From Bradyrhizobium hereditatis (GTDB taxonomy: Bacteria; Pseudomonadota; Alphaproteobacteria; Rhizobiales; Xanthobacteraceae): 64,000 nucleotides of DNA. Shown here piece by piece: positions 36,063-46,403 of the stretch (position 1 is its first letter; each line of letters begins with the position of its first letter). Both the position numbers and the translations under genes were made by a program. The stretch is taken from assembly GCF_020329435.1 (NCBI RefSeq), contig NZ_JAGKJK010000010.1:186001-250000 (forward strand). The letters are read 5' to 3'. The notes under the pieces were generated by a model. It had not been told where the DNA came from, searched no databases, and was given only the letters and a program-made list of their open reading frames with translations.

Positions 36063-37123
36063 GAGACGACACCAAGCCGGCCCAGACGCGGAGTGAAGCG
36101 AAGCGGCACTTCGGCGCCTGTCTCGATCGATTCGTAGAGCGCCGAAATCAGCTCCAGGCTCTTGCGGCCTTCGAGGCCATCGACGAGCGCCGAGCGCTGA
36201 TTCACCAGGCAGTCGACCACATGCTGGTAATAGGCCTGATGGCCAAAGCCGTAGACGTTCGGCGGATTGACGGAAAACTTTTCGATCACGTCCTTATCGG
36301 ACGGAAGCTCCTCGACAAAGCGCCAGTGCCGGATCTGGTTGACGGCAAAGCCCGCAATTTCGACCGTTCCCTTCTCACCGAGAATCGAAAGCGAGCCTTC
36401 GAGATCGGTCGGCCGCACAGCCGTCGTCGCCTCGATGATGCCGAGCGCACCGCTGCGGAACTTCAACGTGGCTATTGCCGTGTCTTCGGCCTCGATTTTC
36501 GCCAGTGCCGTCACGGCGCGGGCATGAGCGCTGACGACGTCGCCGAAGAACCATTCCAACATATCGATGTGATGGCTGGCCTGATTCGAGAGCACGCCGC
36601 CGTCATAGGCCCAGGTGCCGCGCCAGGCATCCTGATCGTAATAGGCCTGATCGCGGCACCAGCGGACGCGAACCGTGCCGAGAATCAGGCGACCGAAGCG
36701 GCCGGTCTCCAAGGCCTCGCGCGCCTTTACGACGGGAACATTGAAGCGGTTCTGCTTGACGACGAACAGCTTAACGCCGGCCTCGTCGCAGGCCCGGACC
36801 ATGTCGTCGGCATCCTGCAGCCGCAGCGCCATCGGCTTCTCGACGACGACATGCTTTCCGGCCTTCGCGCAGGCAATGACATGGGCAGGATGCATCCCGC
36901 TCGGCGTCAACACCGCCACTACGTCGATGTCCTTGCGGGCAAGAAGGTCCTCGATGTCATAGCAGGCGGGAACCCCGAACTTCGTTGCGATGGCGTCGGC
37001 GCGCGCGCGAACCGGGTCGCAGACCGCCGCCAGCGCAGCTCCTTCGATATGACGGCCGCCCAGCAGGTCTGAGTGGCGCTTTGCAATGCGCCCACATCCG
37101 AGCAAGCCAAATCTGATCATCAT
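36059..37123 (-). CDS. Gfo/Idh/MocA-family oxidoreductase (WbpB-like)
   Basis: About 354 residues. N-terminal Rossmann motif FGLLGCGRIAKRH, then VLTPSGMHPAHVIACAKAGKHVVVEKPMA, the cofactor/substrate block of this family, and SNQASHHIDMLEW near the active site. WbpB oxidises C3 of UDP-GlcNAcA. Two ATGs, 37123 and 37120, follow an AGGGA site, so the start is uncertain by one codon. It is the promoter-proximal gene of the unit 37123 to 27640. WbpB activity needs WbpE in the same cell, which is present next door. Confidence 0.83.
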   Translation of the reverse strand: MMIRFGLLGCGRIAKRHSDLLGGRHIEGAALAAVCDPVRARADAIATKFGVPACYDIEDLLARKDIDVVAVLTPSGMHPAHVIACAKAGKHVVVEKPMALRLQDADDMVRACDEAGVKLFVVKQNRFNVPVVKAREALETGRFGRLILGTVRVRWCRDQAYYDQDAWRGTWAYDGGVLSNQASHHIDMLEWFFGDVVSAHARAVTALAKIEAEDTAIATLKFRSGALGIIEATTAVRPTDLEGSLSILGEKGTVEIAGFAVNQIRHWRFVEELPSDKDVIEKFSVNPPNVYGFGHQAYYQHVVDCLVNQRSALVDGLEGRKSLELISALYESIETGAEVPLRFTPRLGRLGVVS

Positions 37124-37678
37124 GCGTCCCTGTACCGACAGCTGGATCCAATGGAGAGCTAATACCACATACGCAATTCTGGACAGCCCGCGATTTAGGT
37201 CACTAGTCTCTTCCCGTGGACTCTGGGCGACTGATACGATTTAGCCGGCTCCGGTTCAATAATGCCTCATTGACTGCGAAATCCAGTCAATTCGCCTACC
37301 TTAACGTGCCGAACCTGGACACTGCCCACCATAGGCCAAAACTTCCGAGCGACGAATCTCGGCAACAGCCCACTTAGGGTGAGACGAATTCAACCTTAAG
37401 TCGAAGTGGAAAGGCCCAGCACCTTACCATGGGCCACCTAGATATGATAAGGGTTTGCGCCTTCTTGGATTTGCGGTCGGCGATCATCCATTGTTGTCGC
37501 GCGAGTCGGGCGGGCTGACAAACGTCAGGTCATGGGCGATCACCCGGAACCGAAAACATTGGCGTCCGCGCAACACCACCTGTTCGCCTGCGACCTTTGG
37601 CTCTAGAGACGCGGTTGCCGGATATGCGAACGCAACAGCCGCTTATCAAGGATTGGAAAGCTTACCCGAGCAAGGCAA
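37124..37678. other. 555-base A+T-richer intergenic region
   Basis: The region lies between divergent units (wbpB-like minus, wzy-like plus). No convincing gene is present; a 78-codon ORF at 37455-37691 has no family resemblance. It probably holds promoters for both sides. I could not place boxes with confidence. Confidence 0.4.
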
Positions 37679-38989
37679 ATGCCCACACTAAACCTCTTTC
37701 GAGAGCGCCAGACTTTGATACTTCTGAACTGGATACTGATCGCGGTATCCTGTGTCTCTCTTGTATATGTTTCCCAATATTACCAGGACTATCACATCTA
37801 CTTTCGTAGTGCGAACGTGGCCGGCGCCATCGTTCTGATGGCCACGTTTGCCCTCGTTTCACTGCTTTTTGCCTACGCCGACAATAGCTTCGGCTATATT
37901 GTCGGCTTTTATTCTTACCTGATGATCGCTGGGTATCTCTGGCTCAATCACTTTTCGGAGCTGGTCTACAATCATCGGCTGGCCGCACTTTCCGCTGCGG
38001 CCTCGGCGATCGCGTTCTTGCTGCCCGCACTATTCATCTCGTCACCCGTTCGCCAAATCTACGTCTTGTCGCGGTCGGCATTGGATCGCCTGCTTACGGC
38101 CATACTGTTGGTCGGTTGTGCGACTGTCCTCGTCGGTGCCAGCTACACTTTCAAATTCGTCGGTATTGCGGATATCTACAATTACCGCTCCGAGCTTGGA
38201 CTACCGGTAACTTTAAACTACGTTATCGGGGTAGCATCCAACGCGCTGCTGCCGTTTGCATTCGCCTGTTTCGCAGGGCGTCGAGATATCTGGCGTGCCG
38301 GCGCTGTTCTGTTTCTGCTTCTGCTGTTCTATCCGATCACCCTGAGTAAGCTGGCCCTTTTTACGCCGTTTTGGCTGGTGGTGATGTTCGTGATGTCAAG
38401 GTATCTCGACTTCAAGTTTGCCGTGACCGTTTCGCTGCTTGTGCCAATATCTGTCGGATTGCTGCTCATCATCCTGTTTCAAAAGGAAATCCTGCCATAT
38501 GGCGTGACCGTCCCCTATTTTGGGCTGGTGAATTTCAGGATGATCGCAATTCCCTCGTTGGCTATGGAGTATTACAACAATTTCTTTTCCAATCATCCAC
38601 TAACGTACTTTTGCCAGATACGTTTACTCAAGCCCCTTGTCGCGTGCCCTTATCAGGAGCAATTGGCAAACGTTATTTACAATGCTTTTGGCATTGGCGG
38701 ACAATTCAATGCATCATTGTTTGCCACGGAGGGAATCGCCTCTGTAGGATCCTTCTTCGCACCGGTTACCGCCTTTGTAGCGGGACTCGTGATGGCGCTC
38801 GCCAATCGACTTTCTGCCGGTTTGCAGCCTCCGTTCATTCTGATCTCGAGCGCCGTTATCGTGCAGGCGCTACTCAACGTGCCCTTGACAACAGTGGTGC
38901 TCAGCCATGGCTTCGCCGTCCTTCTTCTTCTCTGGTACATCACGCCACGAGATCTACTCGGTTTGGCAGTGAGCAAGCCGAAGACCTAA
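37679..38989 (+). CDS. Second Wzy-like polysaccharide polymerase (membrane protein)
   Basis: A 436-residue protein with about eleven to twelve hydrophobic segments and a larger periplasmic-type loop around 305-345 (containing NNFFSNHPLTYFCQ and a Cys pair). The topology fits O-antigen polymerase family proteins. An AAGG site precedes the ATG. It is more A+T-rich than flanking genes, as polymerases often are when acquired laterally. It faces the second glycan unit (47981 to 39057, minus strand) and is convergent with its last gene. Function by topology and position only. Confidence 0.62.
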   Translation: MPTLNLFRERQTLILLNWILIAVSCVSLVYVSQYYQDYHIYFRSANVAGAIVLMATFALVSLLFAYADNSFGYIVGFYSYLMIAGYLWLNHFSELVYNHRLAALSAAASAIAFLLPALFISSPVRQIYVLSRSALDRLLTAILLVGCATVLVGASYTFKFVGIADIYNYRSELGLPVTLNYVIGVASNALLPFAFACFAGRRDIWRAGAVLFLLLLFYPITLSKLALFTPFWLVVMFVMSRYLDFKFAVTVSLLVPISVGLLLIILFQKEILPYGVTVPYFGLVNFRMIAIPSLAMEYYNNFFSNHPLTYFCQIRLLKPLVACPYQEQLANVIYNAFGIGGQFNASLFATEGIASVGSFFAPVTAFVAGLVMALANRLSAGLQPPFILISSAVIVQALLNVPLTTVVLSHGFAVLLLLWYITPRDLLGLAVSKPKT

Positions 38990-39056
38990 TTTTGTCAACC
39001 TCCGTCCGGCAGTATCGCGCGAAGCTTTGGCGCCCCGGGGGCCAGCGAAAGGCGCG

Positions 39057-40229
39057 TTATCTTCCGGAAGGAAGCATTGCAACTCGCAGTGTGCGTGCAA
39101 AATCAGCCGCGAAGGCAGCCACGCGATCGTCTTGCTGCGGAACCTGATTTCGGATGATCGAAACTCCGGAATTATTTGAGACCCGCACAAGGTGATCCGC
39201 CAGCGCTGCCGGATCCTCTGTCCCAAAGTAACTCGCAGTACCGCCGGTCTGTTCGCGGTGCACGTCCAGGTCGGACAGTATCATCGGCACGCCGAACGAT
39301 TTCGCTTCTTCGACCGTCGTGCTCCATCCCTCCGATCGGGACGGGTTTATCAGCGCGGTGCATGCCCTCAGCAACGCATAAACATGCGATAGCGGAATCA
39401 TCCCAAGATGGCGGAAGCGAGTTTCGAGCCCGAGGCTTCGGACCCGCGCCATGACTTGCTCGAAATGGCCTCGCTCCCGCCGATCTTCGGTGCTGCCCGA
39501 GGCACACACGACGGCATCGAACCCGCGCTGCGCGAGGATAGCCAGCGCATCCACGACCACTTGGTGATTCTTGTGCGTGTAGAACTGATTTGGCAGATAG
39601 AAGTATCTTTCGGGCAACTGGTACTGCGCAACGATCTCCGCCGGATTCTCGGTCAGGAACGCCGGCGATGGCGCGGTGGCAAAACGAACGACGCAGACCT
39701 CGTTCTTCGCTCCGGGATAGAACTTCCGGAAGTCGCGATGCGAGCTCTCGCTGCTCAGCATGACGGTGCGCCCGGATGCGATCTGCATCCGGAAACCGGC
39801 TTCGCGGCGCCACCGCGCTGCTGCCGGGAACAGCTGAGGTAGTCGTCGATGCTGAAAGTCAGGAAACCACGCCACCGCTGGATAGGGCAAGCGCCAGCCG
39901 AAGAAGCGGGCAGCTTCGAAGACGGCATCGATTCGATGCGACCGGAACTCTGCCGCCGCACCCCTGTCCAGGCCGAGCGTTAGCGCAGCAACCAAACCGG
40001 CGCGGCCCGCGAACGCCGCTGATTGCACCACCTCCACGCCTGGAATTGCGGCAAGCGGCGCAAGATCGGCGTCATCGTCACTTGTACCTGCAAACAGGAC
40101 GGGAGCGAACTCACCTGGGCGAAACTCGTTCAGGGCCGCAAACAGATTGCTTTGATAGTTGTAGCCACCCGCCCAGAGCCGGCGCGGAATGTGGGTAAAG
40201 GCGAGACGTAGTGGCGCACCGGGACTCAC
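39057..40229 (-). CDS. Glycosyltransferase family 4
   Basis: A 390-residue GT-B glycosyltransferase. Start is GTG at 40229, overlapping the upstream epimerase stop (GTGA). The C-terminal domain shows FYLPNQFYTHKNHQVVVDAL and the sugar-nucleotide site ALINPSRSEGWSTTVEEAKSFGVP, with the E-x7-E arrangement of GT4 enzymes. It would add a sugar to the lipid-linked intermediate at the cytoplasmic membrane. It is the last gene of the 48 to 39 kb unit. The open frame up to 40397 is not coding. Confidence 0.87.
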   Translation of the reverse strand: MSPGAPLRLAFTHIPRRLWAGGYNYQSNLFAALNEFRPGEFAPVLFAGTSDDDADLAPLAAIPGVEVVQSAAFAGRAGLVAALTLGLDRGAAAEFRSHRIDAVFEAARFFGWRLPYPAVAWFPDFQHRRLPQLFPAAARWRREAGFRMQIASGRTVMLSSESSHRDFRKFYPGAKNEVCVVRFATAPSPAFLTENPAEIVAQYQLPERYFYLPNQFYTHKNHQVVVDALAILAQRGFDAVVCASGSTEDRRERGHFEQVMARVRSLGLETRFRHLGMIPLSHVYALLRACTALINPSRSEGWSTTVEEAKSFGVPMILSDLDVHREQTGGTASYFGTEDPAALADHLVRVSNNSGVSIIRNQVPQQDDRVAAFAADFARTLRVAMLPSGR

Positions 40230-41155
40230 CGGATCTGATCCTTGAACCAGGAAACATAATCGGCAAGGCCCTGTTCGACGGGGATCTTCCAGTCGAAGGG
40301 CAGCGTATGGCGCATCGCGTCGTCCGAAAGCAGACTTGTCGGGTCGCCGGCACGGACGACGCCTGAATACTGCACGGAGACGGTTCCGCCCCAGCATTCT
40401 GCAATTCTTGCGGCAACCCGCGCCACGGTCGTCCCGAGCCCGGAGCCGGCGTTGATCACCTGAAAGGCCTCCGACTGCGGCTTTCCGTCAATCGCGGTCA
40501 ACAGCCGGGCTACGTCACGAACATCCGTCCAGTCCCGCACCTCCGCGCCTGTGCCCCCCAGCATCAGATTCCTTTCGCCCGCCTGCAGGCGGCAGCAGAT
40601 GTCCCATGGCAGTTGCTTGCGCAAGTTCTGTCCATAGACCGAGAACAGCCGTACAACAGTGCTCCGTAAGCCAAAGGTGACGGCGTAGCTTCGGCACAGT
40701 TGCTCCATCATCAGCTTGTGCTGGCCGTAGGGCGACATCGGAAGCGTTACGGCGTCCACTGCAATCGCTCCCTCATGGCCGGCGCCATAGACTGCCGCGC
40801 TCGACGCGGCGATAACGCGACAATCCCTGGCGGTGCCGCGCAGCCACTCCAGCAATCGCGCCGTGCTCTCGACAGTACGGGAAAAGTCCTCGAACGGCTG
40901 TGCGATCGACAGCCCAACCGACGAGCCACCGGCCAGATGGAAAATCGTCGATGGCAGTCCGGAGTGCGCCGCAAGCGCATTGAGATTGGCCGCATCAATC
41001 TCGCCGTTCAGCCAATGCACAAGGCCGAGGCGATGCCTTTCGGCATCGCTGATCGCTCCGTGGCCGATGCCGTGAACGCGATAGCCTCGGTCAGCCAGCA
41101 CCCTGACGAGATGCCGACCGATGAAGCCGTTGGCGCCGGTAACCCACGCGTTCAT
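40226..41155 (-). CDS. NAD-dependent epimerase/dehydratase (GDP-6-deoxy-mannose reductase-like SDR)
   Basis: A 309-residue extended SDR. TGANGFIGRHL at the N-terminus, SSAAVYG as catalytic Ser region and SPYGQHK with Tyr/Lys are clear. The proteins it most resembles reduce 4-keto-6-deoxy hexoses (Rmd-like) or epimerise UDP-sugars. Both ends overlap neighbours by four bases (ATGA with the methyltransferase upstream, GTGA with the glycosyltransferase downstream). Substrate is not established. Confidence 0.83.
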   Translation of the reverse strand: MNAWVTGANGFIGRHLVRVLADRGYRVHGIGHGAISDAERHRLGLVHWLNGEIDAANLNALAAHSGLPSTIFHLAGGSSVGLSIAQPFEDFSRTVESTARLLEWLRGTARDCRVIAASSAAVYGAGHEGAIAVDAVTLPMSPYGQHKLMMEQLCRSYAVTFGLRSTVVRLFSVYGQNLRKQLPWDICCRLQAGERNLMLGGTGAEVRDWTDVRDVARLLTAIDGKPQSEAFQVINAGSGLGTTVARVAARIAECWGGTVSVQYSGVVRAGDPTSLLSDDAMRHTLPFDWKIPVEQGLADYVSWFKDQIR

Positions 41156-42009
41156 GCTTGTGCCTTGTGACAGACGAATGAGTAAAGCCGGCCGGGCCGG
41201 TGGTCAAAGCGACCTGCCAACGAAAGCAGCAGTCTGAAAACGCCGTTGGAAGCGAACACCGCGCGCCAGACCGGCTTGACCGGAATTCTGGCCGATAATC
41301 TCTCAACGATGGCCGTCCGCAGCGTTTCGATCGTATAGGGAAACAGATTGATCGGACTTTTCAGTGGGGCGAGGACCTCGATCGCGGTAAATCCCGCGCC
41401 CCTTAAGGCGCCGACATACCGATCAAGAACAAACGCGTGTTCACCACCATAGCGGTGATGCAGGGGATGTTGATCGAGAAATGTCTCGAGGTCGGCTTCC
41501 TTGCTGAGGACATGCTCGCGTGCGGCGATCAGCATGCCACCGGGGCGAAGCACGCGAAACATTTCCCGGCAAGCGCCGTCGAGATCGCGCATATGGTGCA
41601 GGACAGCCCGCGCGAACACGACATCAAACGTACCGTCATCGAACGGAAGGCGCTCGGAAAATTCTTCGACCACCTCGATCGGCAGGCGGGCCTCGGCCGC
41701 GAGTCCCCGAATTGCCGCCGCACCAACCACCGCACTGGGATCGGGCTCAAGGGCGGTAACCGCAAATCCACTTCGCGCCAGCGCATAGCTCGCGATTCCG
41801 CGTCCCGCCCCGACATCGAGCGCCCTGCCGCTCCGGTGCTCCAGAAACTTCAGAACCGCCTGCCATTCGGCACTGGCGAGGTAGCGTTCGGCGGCCTTGA
41901 CGAGAGGATCATCATAGAACGCGTCGAGCACGAGTTGGCGCTTGTCCGGCTGATTGCGCAGCCAGATCACGGCATCTTCCCACGTCGCTAGTTCCTGCTC
42001 ATCTTTCAT
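41152..42009 (-). CDS. Class I SAM-dependent methyltransferase
   Basis: A 285-residue methyltransferase. Motif I is [16 protein letters not shown], the acidic loop TALEPDPS, motif II region [13 protein letters not shown], and motif [11 protein letters not shown]. The extra C-terminal part (from about 190) is a substrate domain. The ATG at 42009 overlaps the end of the acyltransferase gene by eleven bases. In this operon it likely methylates a glycan sugar. Exact acceptor is unknown. The frame extension to 42114 is not used. Confidence 0.83.
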   Translation of the reverse strand: MKDEQELATWEDAVIWLRNQPDKRQLVLDAFYDDPLVKAAERYLASAEWQAVLKFLEHRSGRALDVGAGRGIASYALARSGFAVTALEPDPSAVVGAAAIRGLAAEARLPIEVVEEFSERLPFDDGTFDVVFARAVLHHMRDLDGACREMFRVLRPGGMLIAAREHVLSKEADLETFLDQHPLHHRYGGEHAFVLDRYVGALRGAGFTAIEVLAPLKSPINLFPYTIETLRTAIVERLSARIPVKPVWRAVFASNGVFRLLLSLAGRFDHRPGRLYSFVCHKAQA

Positions 42010-42568
42010 CAGGTGATATCTCCCTGATGAGCACAGCCGGATTTCCTGCCACGATGGAGAAAGCCGGGACATCCCGGGTAACGACAGCGCCGGCAGCCAC
42101 AACACTGCCCTCACCCACCGTCACCCCGCGCAACACCATGGCGCCGGCGCCGATCCAGGCATCGTTGCCGATCCGCACCGGGCGCTCGTCAAGCGAGATG
42201 TTGCGCGGGTGTCCGCGCGTGAAGATCTGTCGGATCTGCTCGTGCCGCGCCGATGCCCGCAGCGGATGCGTCAGGTTATCGAAAATATTGGCTGAATGCG
42301 AAATCAGGACACGATCTCCGATGACGATTGACGCCGCCGACCAGATCCGCGTCCCCTCTCCAACATAGCACCACTCCCCGATCTGGATGTCTCCGCCGTG
42401 AGCGAACGTCAGCAGCTCCCCAAGGATGCGGCTGTGCTGCCCAACAACGATCTTGTCTGCATCGCCTCTGATATTCCTGATCCGCGCGCCGGAGCCGAGC
42501 ACGGCATGCCGCTGCAAGCGGCAGGTCGCCCGTCCGACAAGTCGCTGGATCAGGTAATCGACGTTCAT
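41999..42568 (-). CDS. Hexapeptide-repeat acyltransferase (maltose O-acetyltransferase-like)
   Basis: A 189-residue left-handed beta-helix protein. Repeats include [32 protein letters not shown] and the C-terminal [21 protein letters not shown], with the catalytic-type His in ISHSANI. It is similar to sugar O-acetyltransferases of O-antigen loci. Its ATG at 42568 overlaps the upstream methyltransferase stop (ATGA). It probably O-acetylates a repeat-unit sugar. Confidence 0.84.
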   Translation of the reverse strand: MNVDYLIQRLVGRATCRLQRHAVLGSGARIRNIRGDADKIVVGQHSRILGELLTFAHGGDIQIGEWCYVGEGTRIWSAASIVIGDRVLISHSANIFDNLTHPLRASARHEQIRQIFTRGHPRNISLDERPVRIGNDAWIGAGAMVLRGVTVGEGSVVAAGAVVTRDVPAFSIVAGNPAVLIREISPDER

Positions 42569-43404
42569 GCCGTCAACTGGAGACACGCCACGGCGCGCGA
42601 AGAAGCCGCCAGATCATCGCCCCATCCCTTGCCGGTGTGAACGTCGTACACGGTTGCATCCGCCAGCGCAGCGGCCGACTGGCGGGACCAGCCGTCGCGC
42701 GAGTAACCGAAATAGTCGATCTGGTGCGACGTCGGGCCAAACGTCTCGACGATCCTTTCAATCATCGGAAGGTCGAAGACCTGATACCACCCGAGATTGT
42801 CCCGCTTACCAAATGGCACCGAGATGAAGCAATTGCCGCCAGGCTTGAGGATGCGTTTGAATTCCTTCACGGCGGGGACGAAACCGTCCTCGTCGGATTC
42901 CGCATCGTTCGGATCGCCGGTGTAAAGCATTGTGTTGTTCAGCCCGATGTGCTCGATCGTCGAAATGCTGGCAATCGTGTCGAAGACGTGATCGGCAAAC
43001 ATCGTGTTTCTGAGATCGCCGAACACGTACGAATAGCCCTCATGCCAGTAGCAGCGCTTTTCCGGCGCCAGCGTCATGATGGTGAGATCGGCGCCGCGAA
43101 GCGGCGGCCGCTGCAGGAGGAAATCGTGATTGAAGGTCGAGCCGGCATCCAGCATCTTGCCGACATTGGCGAGGCACGAGAATACCCAGGCATACTCCAC
43201 CACCCTTTCGTCCATGGCGACGCCGTAGCCGCGGGGCAACTCCTTGCCGTCGCGAAGCAGGCCGCTGTCAAGGGCGGAAGCAATGATGGCGCGCTTCACG
43301 GTCTGGTAGCCGGGTCCGAAAGGCCGCGGCCGCATCTTGAAGACAGGCACGGCAGCACCGTCGAGCAACCACTTCAATCCATAAACCAGATTATCCGTAC
43401 GCAT
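42565..43404 (-). CDS. Putative SAM-dependent methyltransferase
   Basis: A 279-residue protein with a divergent Rossmann methyltransferase core: [14 protein letters not shown] as motif [11 protein letters not shown] as the acidic/turn region, and [15 protein letters not shown] as motif III. The first 85 residues are a non-catalytic extension. It belongs to the same coupled string as the acyltransferase and second methyltransferase. It may methylate a sugar or be involved in chain-end modification; not resolvable here. Confidence 0.7.
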   Translation of the reverse strand: MRTDNLVYGLKWLLDGAAVPVFKMRPRPFGPGYQTVKRAIIASALDSGLLRDGKELPRGYGVAMDERVVEYAWVFSCLANVGKMLDAGSTFNHDFLLQRPPLRGADLTIMTLAPEKRCYWHEGYSYVFGDLRNTMFADHVFDTIASISTIEHIGLNNTMLYTGDPNDAESDEDGFVPAVKEFKRILKPGGNCFISVPFGKRDNLGWYQVFDLPMIERIVETFGPTSHQIDYFGYSRDGWSRQSAAALADATVYDVHTGKGWGDDLAASSRAVACLQLTA

Positions 43405-43469
43405 TACCGACGCCCGCCCATCAAGTCCTCAATCCGGCCCCAATCCGGCCCCGCGACCCTCTAGCACGG

Positions 43470-44558
43470 CTAAATCCGGGCGACGAGATCGACGAAATGT
43501 TCCCACTGTGAGTCCTTGCCATAGACCTCACGAACACGAGCCCTTCCCCGCTCCGCTACGGCGGCAGATTTCGGCCAGTCTTGCAGGCATTTTGCGATCA
43601 TTTCGCTGGCCTTTTCCGGCGAGTCGTAGGTTTCCATGGTAATACCTGCCTGCATTCCGTCCGGATAGGTGCCGGCGTCTGATACCAGAAGTGCGCCGCA
43701 TCCCATCGCCTCGAAGCAGCGCATGTTGCCCCGATCCGTGCCGGCCATATCGATGGCGCCGTTCAGCACGATCTTCGCCGAACCGATCAGGTCATAAAGC
43801 TGCCGGCCAAATACCGGGGGCTTGGCGATCCTGGCAATCGCCTCGGGGCGTCGATGCTTCTGCAACGGCAGCCAGGCGCCGATCCTGCTCTCGGCAAGCT
43901 TGGTCAGACGAGAGGAATCGAGACAATAGACGATCTGCATCGTAGCGGCGAGACGAGCGACCTGTTCGAGCGTCTTGGCCCTGATGGTGTGGTGCCGAGA
44001 ATAGCCCCCGACAAACAACACGTCGATCGGCCGATCGCCATGGCCATACTCATCCATGCTCGGGTCCAGCGCTGGAAAGAACAGCTCTGCACGGCACCCC
44101 GCGCGGCGCCACGAATCCAAGATCGAGGGAAAATTGCCGAGGACCGCGCCATATGCCGTCAGGTCGGCGTTGCCCGACGGTGCGGCACGCCAACAAAGCG
44201 TCTTTCTAACGCAGCCAGGCAGTTTGTGGACAAAAGAACTCGGATACCGCACCGGGTCCAGGTTGTAGAAAACTTCCGTTCGATGGTGCTCTATCTGGGC
44301 GAGCAAGATGGCCTCGAGCGTCGGCTTGCCCGGCATGCCGTGCTCGCTAGCCCATAGTCGCTGCAGCCGTTCGTCATCACCATTGGTGAAGAACGCGTCC
44401 TCATCACCCTGGAGCACCGGTTTCAGGAAGTGCAGCGCGCCGAAGCGGTCATCCAGGAAGATGCGAAGCCGCGCTTCGAAATGAGGGGCCTTCGCCGCAA
44501 GGCGGTTTAGGTGCGCGAGATAGGACGGATAAAGCCCGCTATTCTGAAACAAGCGCAT
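43470..44558 (-). CDS. Glycosyltransferase, CgeB-like
   Basis: A 362-residue GT-B-type protein. It has IDVLFVGGYSRHHTIRAK at the inter-domain start and the nucleotide-sugar site GNMRCFEAMGCGALLVSD, which is characteristic of CgeB-like and GT1/GT4-clan transferases, plus a C-terminal helix tail. It stands four bases from the AsnB gene upstream and about 65 bases from the methyltransferase downstream, as part of one operon. Donor and acceptor are unknown. Confidence 0.78.
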   Translation of the reverse strand: MRLFQNSGLYPSYLAHLNRLAAKAPHFEARLRIFLDDRFGALHFLKPVLQGDEDAFFTNGDDERLQRLWASEHGMPGKPTLEAILLAQIEHHRTEVFYNLDPVRYPSSFVHKLPGCVRKTLCWRAAPSGNADLTAYGAVLGNFPSILDSWRRAGCRAELFFPALDPSMDEYGHGDRPIDVLFVGGYSRHHTIRAKTLEQVARLAATMQIVYCLDSSRLTKLAESRIGAWLPLQKHRRPEAIARIAKPPVFGRQLYDLIGSAKIVLNGAIDMAGTDRGNMRCFEAMGCGALLVSDAGTYPDGMQAGITMETYDSPEKASEMIAKCLQDWPKSAAVAERGRARVREVYGKDSQWEHFVDLVARI

Positions 44559-44561
44559 GAC

Positions 44562-46400
44562 TTACGCGAACCTTGCCAGCGCCCATTTCATGTTCAAATA
44601 CGGCCAGATGCGACCGGCCGACTCCCAGTCCCATTGCTTTGACGAGATCAAATGATCGACCGATTTGCGCAGGCTCTCCTCGTCCACCAGTTCGGCAAAC
44701 GCAGGCACTTTCTGGTCGAGCAGACCGGCGACCCACCCGGCCAGAGGTCCGTTGAGCCATTCGGGCATCGGCGAATTAAACCCCACCTTTCGCCGCCCCA
44801 TGCGGATGGATTCCGGCATCAGGTTGGCCATGGCCTGTCGCGCAACAACCTTGGTGTAGCCGTTTGACGACTTGCTGGTGTCCGGCAACGCCATCGTATA
44901 GGTCACCAGACGCCAGTCCATGAAAGGCATCCGAACCTCGATACCGTGAGCCATCGACAGGCGGTCGAAGTTTCGCAGGATGGTGGGCAGCACAGTGCTG
45001 TGAAACATCCGGTACAGACGGCGGTTCATTGCGCCCCAGTCGGACGGTAGCACGTCGTCGTCGCCAACCAGCGGAAGCTCGGGTGGAATGTCGCGCAGAC
45101 CGCCGCGCAAGAAATAGTGCCCCTTGCGTTTGATCATCAGCGTCCGCATCAGATCGATGCCTCGTTTCGCCAGCGATGAATTTGATGCGATTGCAGAAGC
45201 CGCATTCCGCAGCCGGAACGCTCCCGATTGTCCCTCCTGAAAATAAGCTCCCATCAACTCGTCCGCGCCATGGCCATCCAGCGACACTGTCACGTTGTGA
45301 CGCCTGAGTTCTCGATAGATCAGCCAGGCTGCACTTGGAAGCCCGATATAGACATCGTCATTGTCGTCGAGGATCTGGTCGAGTTCGGTCAGCGCATCAG
45401 CGCGGCCGATCTCGAGGAATATCGGTGCAACATCGGCCCAGGCCGCGGCCTCCTCGGCCATCGGCCGCTCATCGTTGGCCGCGCCGGGAAACGTCGCAAC
45501 AAAGGCGTGGCGCCACGAGGTGCTGTCGCGCGGCCCCATGCCGGCCTTTTCGTGCGCGGCCATCGTACAGATCACGGCTGATGAATCGAATCCTCCCGAC
45601 AGGCAGGTCCCGATTGGAACGTCGCTACGCATTCGCAACGCGACGGCGTCCTGAAACAGCTCGCGAAAGCGCTCCACCCGTTCGGCCTCGGTCTTCGGGA
45701 TCGTCGGCAAATGATCCACCGTCCGCCACCAGCGCCGGATTTCCAGTCGACCCCGGCGCAACCACATGCAGTGCCCGGCCTGCAGGCGCCGCACCTCCCG
45801 GCAAAGCGTCCGCTCGCTCCCCTCAATGCCGAAAGCATCGACCAGGAGCCGCCGTGCCACATCAACATCCAATGACACGTTGATTAGGCCGCTTCGCGCC
45901 AATGCGCGCTGCTCGGACGCAAAGACAAAGCGGTCCGGTGTCAGCGCATACAAGAGCGGCTTTATGCCGAAGCGGTCGCGCGCCAGAAACAGCTCTTCGG
46001 TCGAGGTGTCGTAAATCGCCAGCGCCCACATTCCGTTGAAGCGCGTCAGCATGCCCTCCTGCCACGCTTGCCATGCGGCAAGAATGACCTCGGTGTCCGA
46101 TTGGCTGCGAAAGACCGCGCCCTGCGCCTCGAGTTCGCGCCGGAGCTCGAGAAAGTTGTAGATTTCGCCGTTGTACACGATCACATGACGGCCGTCGGCA
46201 GAAACCATCGGCTGATAGCCGCCCTCTCCGGGATCGATGATCGCCAAGCGACGGTGGCCGAACGCCAGATTGCGGTTCGCGCTGAACCAGATTCCCTCGC
46301 CGAAGGGTCCGCGATGCGCGACCAGGTTCGTCAGTCGCGAGATTTCCGCTGGTTCGACCGCGTTGCCGCGGAGATTCACGATGCCTGCAATTCCGCACAT
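44562..46400 (-). CDS. asnB: Glutamine-hydrolysing asparagine synthase (AsnB-like)
   Basis: A 612-residue two-domain amidotransferase. The N-terminal glutaminase starts with Cys2 (MCGIAGIVNL) and has FNGMWALAIYD and VYNGEIYN. The synthase domain has the PP-loop SGGFDSSAV near residue 267. In glycan loci such proteins amidate carboxylates, for example uronic acid to uronamide, rather than make asparagine; that is a context inference. It lies three bases after the flippase gene. The expected full domain length is present. Confidence 0.88.
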   Translation of the reverse strand: MCGIAGIVNLRGNAVEPAEISRLTNLVAHRGPFGEGIWFSANRNLAFGHRRLAIIDPGEGGYQPMVSADGRHVIVYNGEIYNFLELRRELEAQGAVFRSQSDTEVILAAWQAWQEGMLTRFNGMWALAIYDTSTEELFLARDRFGIKPLLYALTPDRFVFASEQRALARSGLINVSLDVDVARRLLVDAFGIEGSERTLCREVRRLQAGHCMWLRRGRLEIRRWWRTVDHLPTIPKTEAERVERFRELFQDAVALRMRSDVPIGTCLSGGFDSSAVICTMAAHEKAGMGPRDSTSWRHAFVATFPGAANDERPMAEEAAAWADVAPIFLEIGRADALTELDQILDDNDDVYIGLPSAAWLIYRELRRHNVTVSLDGHGADELMGAYFQEGQSGAFRLRNAASAIASNSSLAKRGIDLMRTLMIKRKGHYFLRGGLRDIPPELPLVGDDDVLPSDWGAMNRRLYRMFHSTVLPTILRNFDRLSMAHGIEVRMPFMDWRLVTYTMALPDTSKSSNGYTKVVARQAMANLMPESIRMGRRKVGFNSPMPEWLNGPLAGWVAGLLDQKVPAFAELVDEESLRKSVDHLISSKQWDWESAGRIWPYLNMKWALARFA

Positions 46401-46403
46401 TTC

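Noticed and set aside
38996-39056. G/C-rich hairpin as terminator between converging genes
   Set aside because: The stem has mismatches and no T-run follows on either strand.
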